Assembly: GCA_014382445.1 (NCBI GenBank) | Contig: JACNJS010000023.1 | Coordinates: forward strand, 1 to 64,000 | DNA: 64,000 nt | From: Bacteroidota bacterium | GTDB lineage: Bacteria > Bacteroidota > Bacteroidia > Bacteroidales > F082 | Reading direction: 5' to 3' | In this document: piece after piece, positions 57,686-64,000 of the stretch | Position numbering within the stretch: position 1 is the first letter of the stretch | How the letters are laid out: each line of letters begins with the position of its first letter | Notes under the pieces: model-generated | Database searches by the model: none | What the model was told of the DNA's origin: nothing | Seen by the model: only the letters and a program-made list of their open reading frames with translations | Position numbers and translations under genes: made by a program

Positions 57686-58456
57686 ATGAAGTTGATAGAT
57701 ACCCACACACATTTATATCTTGATAATTTTGATGCTGACCGCAACCAAATAATTAAAAACGCTATTTCTCATGGTGTTGAAACAATGTTATTGCCTGCCA
57801 TTGACAGCACATCGTTTGATGCAATGATGGAACTGTCGAATTTACATCCTCAAAATTGTTTTCCTATGATTGGTTTACACCCAACTTCTGTTAAAGACAA
57901 TTACGAAAATGAAATGGAGCTGGTTGAGAAAGAGTTATCCAAAGGTAGCTATATTGCTGTTGGTGAGATAGGCATTGACCTTTACTGGGACAAGTCGCAC
58001 TTTGACCAACAAAAAGATGCGTTTAAAAGACAGCTCAGGTTGGCACTTAAGTACAAATTACCGGTTGCTATTCATACCCGTGATTCGTTTGATGAAATTT
58101 ATCCCATTGTAAAAGAGGAATCAACAGATGAATTAACGGGGGTTTTTCACTGCTTCGGAGGTACTGAGAGTGAAGCTCAAAAAATTATCGATTTGGGATT
58201 TATGATGGGCATAGGTGGAATAATTACATTTAAAAATTCGGGGTTGGCTGAAGTGGTTCAAAAAATACCAAATATACATCTGATATTAGAAACCGATGCG
58301 CCGTTTTTAACTCCAGCACCATATCGCGGAAAGCGAAACCAAAGTGCATACTTAACTTATATTGCGAGTAAATTAGCAGAAGTAAAAAAAATTGATGTTG
58401 AAGAAATAGCAGAAATTACCACGAAAAATGCAATAGTACTTTTTAAGTTAGTATGA
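57686..58456 (+). CDS. TatD-family metal-dependent hydrolase
   Basis: A TIM-barrel nuclease family with roles in DNA repair and processing. The 256 residues begin MKLIDTHTHLYLDNFDADR (metal-binding His pair), then GEIGIDLYWDKSH, PVAIHTRDSFDEI, GVFHCFGGTESEAQKI and ETDAPFLTPAPYRGKRN, all typical. The mRNA is probably leaderless. It is followed 48 bp later by asparaginase on the same strand. Confidence 0.92.
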   Translation: MKLIDTHTHLYLDNFDADRNQIIKNAISHGVETMLLPAIDSTSFDAMMELSNLHPQNCFPMIGLHPTSVKDNYENEMELVEKELSKGSYIAVGEIGIDLYWDKSHFDQQKDAFKRQLRLALKYKLPVAIHTRDSFDEIYPIVKEESTDELTGVFHCFGGTESEAQKIIDLGFMMGIGGIITFKNSGLAEVVQKIPNIHLILETDAPFLTPAPYRGKRNQSAYLTYIASKLAEVKKIDVEEIAEITTKNAIVLFKLV

Positions 58457-58504
58457 TTTTAAGAAGGTAAAGAAAATTAACTGCACTTATAAACAGATTT
58501 AATT

Positions 58505-59542
58505 ATGCACATGATTGAAGAAACTTCTATTCTTATTATTTATACCGGTGGAACAATTGGTATGATTGCCGACAACAAGACTGGTGCTCTAGTTCCTTTT
58601 AATTTTGAAAACATCGACAATCATATACCTGAACTTGGCATGTTTCATTACAATCTCGGGTTCCATTGTTTTGAGCCAATACTTGATTCTTCCAATATGA
58701 ATCCTGCAGTTTGGGTTGAGTTAGCTCAAATTATTGAAAAAAACTATGAAATCTATGATGGATTTGTTGTGTTACACGGCTCGGATACAATGGCATATAC
58801 TGCATCTGCGGTTAGCTTTCTTTTAGAGAATCTTAACAAACCCGTAATTTTTACTGGTTCACAACTACCGTTGGGAGTACTGCGCACTGATGGACGTGAA
58901 AATCTTATAACTGCAATTGAAATTGCTGCCGATAAAGAAGATGACACACCCATTGTGCCGGAAGTGTGTATTTACTTTGAAAACCGCCTCATGCGTGCCA
59001 ACAGAACCACAAAATATAACGCAGAGAATTTTAACGCATTTGTATCCGGTAACTTGCCCTTGATTGCTGACGTTGGTATTTATATTAAGTACAACAAAAA
59101 TATTATTCTTAAACCAAATTTTAAGAAGTTGAAAGTCCATAAAAAGATGGATACAAGTGTAGCTGTACTAAAATTATTTCCTGGAATAAGTGAAAATTTT
59201 GTTCAATCGTTTTTAAGTATTTCAGGGCTTAAAGCTGTAATTCTCGAAAGTTTCGGAACCGGTAATGCACCATCTGAATCATGGTTTTTAAATTCGCTAA
59301 AAAATGCCATTAACAATGGAGTAATAGTATTAAATGTAACCCAATGCATGACCGGTTCAGTTGAACATGGCAAATATGAAACCAGTATTAAACTTGATGA
59401 AATCGGTGTAATAAGTGGCAGAGATATTACCACCGAAGCAGCACTAACAAAGCTAATGTACTTAATGGGAGAAGGTTATGACAACCATAATATTATACAA
59501 CTGCTCAACCAATCGTTGCGTGGTGAAGTAACATTAAGCTAA
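58505..59542 (+). CDS. ansA: type I L-asparaginase
   Basis: Hydrolyses asparagine to aspartate and ammonia in the cytoplasm. The 345 residues have the first catalytic Thr in IYTGGTIGMIAD (about 14), the second in HGSDTMAYTASAVSFLL, and a C-terminal allosteric-site domain as in EcAI-type enzymes. No signal peptide. ATG at 58505 or 58511 could be used. It follows tatD, so they may be one operon. Confidence 0.92.
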   Translation: MHMIEETSILIIYTGGTIGMIADNKTGALVPFNFENIDNHIPELGMFHYNLGFHCFEPILDSSNMNPAVWVELAQIIEKNYEIYDGFVVLHGSDTMAYTASAVSFLLENLNKPVIFTGSQLPLGVLRTDGRENLITAIEIAADKEDDTPIVPEVCIYFENRLMRANRTTKYNAENFNAFVSGNLPLIADVGIYIKYNKNIILKPNFKKLKVHKKMDTSVAVLKLFPGISENFVQSFLSISGLKAVILESFGTGNAPSESWFLNSLKNAINNGVIVLNVTQCMTGSVEHGKYETSIKLDEIGVISGRDITTEAALTKLMYLMGEGYDNHNIIQLLNQSLRGEVTLS

Positions 59543-59559
59543 AAATATTAACTAACTTT

Positions 59560-59587
59560 AACGAAACAGTGATTTTCAATTTTCGTT
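59560..59587. repeat. inverted repeat between asparaginase and LacI genes
   Basis: AACGAAA (59560-59566) and TTTCGTT (59581-59587) flank a 14-nt loop. There is no T tract. It could be a hairpin at the 3' end of ansA or an operator of the LacI-type gene, whose own promoter box is not clear. Confidence 0.4.
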
Positions 59588-59645
59588 CTAATATAAATTT
59601 TAATTACTTTGCAGCAAATTTCACTTTTAAACAAGTATTATTAAA

Positions 59646-60653
59646 ATGAAACATCAGGTTACAATTAAGGATATAGCAGAAAAACTTGGTGTTTCGACTT
59701 CTACAGTATCCCGCTCATTAAAGGATCATCCCGACATCAGTGTTAAAACAAGAAATGCGGTAAAAGAGCTTGCAAAATTGCTGGGCTACAAGCCTAACCT
59801 TATTGCCTTAAACCTTAAAAATAGTAGTACAAATACAATAGGATTATTAGTTCCTGAGATTGATCATCATTTCTTTTCAACCATAATTAATGGAATTGAA
59901 GAAGTAGCCTACCAAAACAACTTCAATGTACTAATTGTTCAATCTAATGAATCATATTTACGTGAAGTGCTTAATACCCAAGCTTTATTGGGAAACAGAG
60001 TTGATGGCATGCTTGCTTCCTTTTCAAAGGAAACCAAAGATTTTTCTCATTTCCAACAACTGATTGACAATGAAATACCGCTTGTGTTTTACGATCGGGC
60101 AATTGATAAATTTCATGCTGATATTGTAGTAGTTGATGATTATTCAGGAGCTTATGATGCCGTAAATCATTTACTAAACAGAGGTTGCAGAAGGATTGCG
60201 TTTTACTCTGCACCTCAGCACTTGTTGCTTGGCAAAGACAGGTTGCAAGGTTATATCAATGCACTTGAACATCATAACATTGTGTATGATAAAAACCTTG
60301 TTTATTCATGCGATACTTTCGAATCGGCAGTTAAAATATCAACCAGTATTTTAAAAAAAGTTGACAGACCCGATGGTGTTTTTGCAGTAAACGACCTTAC
60401 TGCAATTGGAGTGATGAAAACAGCTAAACTTTTGGGAATAAAAATTCCTGAAGAATTAAAAGTTGTAGGATTTGAAAATAGTAAAAGTGCTGGAATTTGC
60501 GAACCGGAACTTACATCTGTTGATCAGTTTGGATATAACCTCGGTAAAAAGGCTATGTCGATTCTTCTTAGCAGGATAAAAAACGAAAGTATTAATTATG
60601 TACCTATTAAACATGTTATTAAAACAAAGTTGATGGTAAGGGCGTCGAGTTAA
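59646..60653 (+). CDS. LacI-family transcriptional regulator
   Basis: A 335-residue sugar-responsive regulator. The N-terminal helix-turn-helix is VTIKDIAEKLGVSTSTVSRS (about 4-23), followed by the hinge HPDISVKTRNAVKELAKLLGYKPN and a periplasmic-binding-protein-like ligand domain (about 60-330, TIGLLVPEI, DGVFAVNDLTAIG). The ligand is unknown. A CG-centred palindrome typical of this family lies 18 bp after its stop, upstream of the T9SS gene, and another before the TreS-like gene. Control of alpha-glucan genes is the likely role. Confidence 0.93.
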   Translation: MKHQVTIKDIAEKLGVSTSTVSRSLKDHPDISVKTRNAVKELAKLLGYKPNLIALNLKNSSTNTIGLLVPEIDHHFFSTIINGIEEVAYQNNFNVLIVQSNESYLREVLNTQALLGNRVDGMLASFSKETKDFSHFQQLIDNEIPLVFYDRAIDKFHADIVVVDDYSGAYDAVNHLLNRGCRRIAFYSAPQHLLLGKDRLQGYINALEHHNIVYDKNLVYSCDTFESAVKISTSILKKVDRPDGVFAVNDLTAIGVMKTAKLLGIKIPEELKVVGFENSKSAGICEPELTSVDQFGYNLGKKAMSILLSRIKNESINYVPIKHVIKTKLMVRASS

Positions 60654-60671
60654 ATTGCTCATACTTTATTG

Positions 60672-60681
60672 CAAACGTTTG
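60672..60681 (+). promoter_or_regulatory. LacI-type operator upstream of the T9SS duplicated-module gene
   Basis: CAAACGTTTG is a perfect 10-bp palindrome with a central CG, in the context TTGCAAACGTTTGTTAT. It lies 91 nt upstream of the -7 box at 60773-60780. The position is upstream of the promoter rather than over it, which suggests activation. Confidence 0.6.
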
Positions 60682-60772
60682 TTATGATAATTAATTATGT
60701 ATGCTCAAAATAAAAAAACTCTTAAAAATAAAAATATTTTAACTAATACTGGACATTTACAAACTTTAAACT

Positions 60773-60780
60773 TACTTTTG
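60773..60780 (+). promoter_or_regulatory. -7 box of the T9SS duplicated-module gene
   Basis: TACTTTTG, giving a leader of about 57 nt before the ATG at 60843. Confidence 0.55.
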
Positions 60781-60842
60781 TAAGTTGAAACAATTTTGAA
60801 TTTTGAAAATTTAAATTTTTATTAACTAAAACAATAAGTATT

Positions 60843-62339
60843 ATGAAAAAATCTACACTTAAATTTCTTGCTATTGCGATGTTCGTTTTGATGGGAACTT
60901 TTGTTATGGCGCAAACCCAGTACACCATAAACTTTACAGTTGACATGACTCTGGCTGATCCATTTGATCCGGCCACCGACGAAGTTTATATGTCAGGCAA
61001 CTTTGCCGGCTGGGCTCAACCAGGCAGCGATGTAACCTATAAAATGGCTCCTTTGGATGTAGGCTCAATGTTCTATACACTAACAGTTACTATAGATTCA
61101 GGTGAAGTTCAATACAAATACTTCAGGGTTATTGATGGTGCTGCTAGCTGGGATAATGGTGAATGGACTGGTGATCCAAACCGTAAAGTTTACTTAACCG
61201 GTGATTTTACTTTTGAAAACGTTTGGGCTAACAAACCTCACGACATTACTTTTAATGTTGATATGACTGATGCTGATCCTTTTGATCCTGCTACTGATGC
61301 CATTTATATTGCAGGCAGTCTTGCAAATGGTTGGGCACAACCAGGCACAATGACGTCATATATGATGACAACAACTGATGATATTAATTATACTATAACT
61401 CTATTACTTTACCCAGGAGACTATATGTATAAATATTTCAGGGTTATTGATGGCGTTGCAAGCTGGGATAATGGTGAGTGGAATGGTGATCCAAATCGTG
61501 AAGTAACTGTTGACACCATGGCAGCTGTTATTAATAATGTTTGGGGAGATATTAATCCTCCCGTAATGATTGCTGACTTTGAAGATGACACCTGGGGTAT
61601 TCTTACACCTCATGTGATGGGTTGTGGTGATTATGATAATGACGCACTACACGCGGTTGATGAAACTTTTATGGTAGTTGACAACCCCGATCCTTCAGGA
61701 ATCAACACAAGTTCTAAAGTGCTTAAATTCATCCGTCGTGGAACAGATAACGGAGGATTACCCTGGGGTGGATTTTGGGCAACATGCGACCCCAATATTG
61801 ATGCTACTGTCAACAAATATGTACACTTTATGGTATGGAAAACCATGATTAGTCCATTAAAATTCAAAATGGAAGGGGATCCTACACTTGAAACAGAAAG
61901 CATGTATCCTCAAACTGAAACTGGTATGTGGCAGGATATTGTATTTGATTTCACTACTCTAACTGGCAATTATGGGGTTGTAGCTTTGATGCCTGATTTT
62001 ACAGATCCTTTTGAAACAGCAGAAGACATTGATATGTACATCGATAATATACAAATTAACAGTGACCCTAACCCAATATCAGGAATCTGGAATAATAAAG
62101 TTGAAAATATTATATCAATGTACCCTAATCCGTTCACTACATCTGTGAATATTGATCTTACAAAAGACATGAGCAGCGTGGTTATCAGCAATTTGATGGG
62201 ACAAAGAATACTAATCATAGAAAATGTTAGCAAAGGAATTGTTAACATTGATGCTTCTTTCCTCAATAAGGGCTTATATATCATTACCCTCACTGATTCT
62301 AACAACAATTCAACTTCTGCAAAACTGCTGAAGAACTAA
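60843..62339 (+). CDS. secreted carbohydrate-binding-like protein with tandem modules and T9SS domain
   Basis: A 498-residue exported protein. Signal peptide (about 1-23, LAIAMFVLMGTFVMA). Two tandem modules (about 27-125 and 133-230) are nearly the same: VDMT-ADPFDPATD, YKYFRVIDG-ASWDNGEW-GDPNR; they look like starch-binding (CBM-type) beta sandwiches. A third region (about 240-405, ADFEDDTWGILTPHVMGCGD) is a jelly-roll sugar-binding type, and the last 80 residues are a T9SS sorting domain (MYPNPFTTSVNIDLT to STSAKLLKN). No catalytic residues are evident. It may bind polymer at the cell surface, next to the GH3 gene and under the LacI-type regulator. Confidence 0.8.
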   Translation: MKKSTLKFLAIAMFVLMGTFVMAQTQYTINFTVDMTLADPFDPATDEVYMSGNFAGWAQPGSDVTYKMAPLDVGSMFYTLTVTIDSGEVQYKYFRVIDGAASWDNGEWTGDPNRKVYLTGDFTFENVWANKPHDITFNVDMTDADPFDPATDAIYIAGSLANGWAQPGTMTSYMMTTTDDINYTITLLLYPGDYMYKYFRVIDGVASWDNGEWNGDPNREVTVDTMAAVINNVWGDINPPVMIADFEDDTWGILTPHVMGCGDYDNDALHAVDETFMVVDNPDPSGINTSSKVLKFIRRGTDNGGLPWGGFWATCDPNIDATVNKYVHFMVWKTMISPLKFKMEGDPTLETESMYPQTETGMWQDIVFDFTTLTGNYGVVALMPDFTDPFETAEDIDMYIDNIQINSDPNPISGIWNNKVENIISMYPNPFTTSVNIDLTKDMSSVVISNLMGQRILIIENVSKGIVNIDASFLNKGLYIITLTDSNNNSTSAKLLKN

Positions 62340-62351
62340 TAACTTATTTTA

Positions 62352-62394
62352 AAAAAAAAGCCTGTCGGAAAACATTCCTGCAGGCTTTTTTTTT
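62352..62394. terminator. bidirectional terminator between the T9SS and GH3 genes
   Basis: AAAAAGCCTG pairs with CAGGCTTTTT around a loop with an inner GGAA/TTCC stem; A and T runs flank both sides. Confidence 0.9.
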
Positions 62395-62407
62395 ATTTAT
62401 TAATGAG

Positions 62408-64000
62408 TTAATTTAATAAGAATCGAATTGAATTTTTCGCATCCGAATTCCCGCCTATATAAATATCATATTCTCCGGGCTCAGTTCCGAAACTCATGTC
62501 TTTCCTGTAAAATGCAAGATCATCTACTCCAATTGTAAAATTAACTGTTACCGATTCGCCTTTTTTTAAGAATATTTTCTCAAAACCTGCTAATTCCTTA
62601 ACCGGGCGTGTTACACTTCCAACAAGATCATGAATATAAAGCTGCACGACTTCCCCGCCATCATAATTGCCGGTATTAGTAACAATAACCGAAACATTAA
62701 GCGTTTGATTTTCTGTAATTTCTTTTTTGTCAAGTTTTAATTCTGAATATACAAAATCAGTATACGACAATCCATATCCAAAAGGATATAATGGAGAATT
62801 GTCAACATCAATGTAATGAGATGTCCAGGAATCATCTGGATTATATGGCCGGCCTGTATTCTTATGATTGTAATAAATCGGAATCTGACCTACATTACGA
62901 GGAAAACTCATTGTGAGTTTCCCTGCCGGGTTATAATCACCAAAAACCACATCAGCAATAGCGTTCCCTGCCTCAGTACCGGCAAACCAGGTTTCAAGAA
63001 TGGCAGGGGCAACATCGTCCAGATGCTGGATTGTTAGCGGACGACCATTCATTAGAATAACGGCTGTATTTTTGTTAGCTTTAATGATTTCATCTGCAAG
63101 CAGGTTTTGATTACCCGGAAGATCAATCACCGATCGTGACTTGGCTTCTGCACTCATATCATTGCTTTCGCCGAGAGCCAACAGAACCACGTCAGCTTGC
63201 TCAGCAACACGAATGGCTTCTGAGAATCCCGCTGTTGATGTTGTATTAAATTTAGTTCCTAAAGCATAAAGCACTGTTGCATGATCACCAAGCTTATTTT
63301 TTACACCTTCAAGTAAAGTCACTGGCTTTGTATTCCGATCACCGGCAGCTGACCATCCGCCTATCATATCAAATTTATTGTCGGCAAGCGGACCAATTAC
63401 AGCGATGCTTTTTATTTCTTTAGAAAAGGGCAATAATTGATTTTTGTTTTTTAACAGTACCATAGATTTCCTGGCAACTTCTCTGCTAAAGAGAATATGT
63501 TCAGGTGTCATTATCTCTGATTTTTCCCTTTCTTTATCGCAATACTTGTAAGAATCATCAAATAATCCGAGTTCATATTTTGCTTTTAATATCCTATAAA
63601 CTGCCTTATCGACCTGATTTTCTGACACATCACCATTTTCAACCGCCCGGTTAAGATGCTTTAAAAATCCTTGCCCAACCATATCCATATCCACACCTGC
63701 AACTACAGCCAAAACAGAAGCCTGATATAAATTTGCTGCAACACCATGTTTGATCATTTCATTAGTTGCAGTATAATCGGTAAGAACAAAACCATTAAAA
63801 CCCCATTGCTTTCTGAAAAGATCTTCCCAAAGCCACTTGTTTGCAGTACAGGGAATTCCGTTAATTTCATTAAAAGCAGTCATGGCTGAACCAACTCCCG
63901 CTTCAACCGCGGCGTGATAAGGAGGCAGGTAAGTTTCATAAAGGCTTCTTAATGAAAGATTAACAGTATTATAATCCCTGCCGGCCTCCGCAGCTCCATA
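62408..64000 (-). CDS. bglX: beta-glucosidase, GH3, 5' end beyond the window
   Basis: Partial gene; the frame is open to the window edge, so about 531 codons are present and the first 200 or so residues (including the signal peptide) are missing. The visible part begins YGAAEAGRDYNTVNLSLRSL, then VLTDYTATNEMIKHGVAANL (the nucleophile Asp is probably this TDY), the AB-type GH3 C-terminal domain with VLLALGESNDMSAEAKSR, LILMNGRPLTIQ-like segments (here AVILMNGRPL), and the fibronectin III-like end (YIGGNSDAKNSIRFLLN). The closest match is BglX-type periplasmic beta-glucosidase. It converges with the T9SS gene. Confidence 0.93.
   Translation of the reverse strand, partial: YGAAEAGRDYNTVNLSLRSLYETYLPPYHAAVEAGVGSAMTAFNEINGIPCTANKWLWEDLFRKQWGFNGFVLTDYTATNEMIKHGVAANLYQASVLAVVAGVDMDMVGQGFLKHLNRAVENGDVSENQVDKAVYRILKAKYELGLFDDSYKYCDKEREKSEIMTPEHILFSREVARKSMVLLKNKNQLLPFSKEIKSIAVIGPLADNKFDMIGGWSAAGDRNTKPVTLLEGVKNKLGDHATVLYALGTKFNTTSTAGFSEAIRVAEQADVVLLALGESNDMSAEAKSRSVIDLPGNQNLLADEIIKANKNTAVILMNGRPLTIQHLDDVAPAILETWFAGTEAGNAIADVVFGDYNPAGKLTMSFPRNVGQIPIYYNHKNTGRPYNPDDSWTSHYIDVDNSPLYPFGYGLSYTDFVYSELKLDKKEITENQTLNVSVIVTNTGNYDGGEVVQLYIHDLVGSVTRPVKELAGFEKIFLKKGESVTVNFTIGVDDLAFYRKDMSFGTEPGEYDIYIGGNSDAKNSIRFLLN

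Overview
The window looks like a chromosomal segment of a Bacteroidota organism, probably a free-living Bacteroidales/Marinilabiliales-type or related lineage. Support: a merged str-S10-spc-alpha ribosomal cluster with no tuf between fusA and rpsJ; zinc-free S14 and L36; GldA; several secreted proteins ending in type IX secretion (T9SS/Por) C-terminal sorting domains; a SusA-like amylase; and AT-rich spacers carrying the Bacteroidota -7 promoter element TAnnTTTG, with almost no Shine-Dalgarno sequences. No rRNA, tRNA, CRISPR array, insertion sequence or prophage was recognised.

Layout. (1) 1-19.9 kb, all on the minus strand: rpsL-rpsG-fusA, the S10 genes, the spc genes (secY-map-infA-rpmJ), then rpsM-rpsK-rpsD-rpoA-rplQ, a terminator, and eno. 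rpmD and rpmJ are short genes found by direct reading. (2) 19.9-27.6 kb: a membrane glycosyltransferase, PcrA/UvrD helicase, gldA, and metK behind a SAM-II-type riboswitch. (3) 27.6-35.8 kb: two T9SS cargo proteins (one Omp28-like with a CxxC site), priA, a small Cys-containing protein, a TreS-like GH13 enzyme, and tsaB. (4) 35.8-46.6 kb: HlyD/TolC efflux components with no pump gene, a secreted M1 peptidase, a zinc-ribbon membrane protein, a serine hydrolase, a two-component system, an orphan promoter-terminator unit (candidate small RNA), and a decayed TonB-dependent receptor. (5) 46.6-55 kb: P5C dehydrogenase (pruA) and a three-gene starch/alpha-glucan operon (SusA-like GH13, GH31, lipoprotein GH13) without susC/susD. 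(6) 55.5-64 kb: a lipoprotein, a P-loop nucleotide kinase-like protein, a LOG-family protein, TatD, asparaginase, a LacI-type regulator followed by a T9SS protein with duplicated modules, and a GH3 beta-glucosidase cut by the window end.

How it fits together. Housekeeping translation/secretion genes fill the first third. The rest mixes core enzymes with envelope and polysaccharide functions. Regulation is the most informative part. A LacI-type palindrome lies about 90 nt upstream of the -7 box of both the T9SS protein next to the LacI gene and the distant TreS-like gene, suggesting one alpha-glucan regulon. metK has a SAM-II pseudoknot whose P2 strand can instead pair perfectly with a downstream segment, suggesting a switch. 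Several genes have an ATG only 4-10 nt after the -7 box, so leaderless or nearly leaderless mRNAs are likely. These regulatory readings are inferences from sequence, not measurements.
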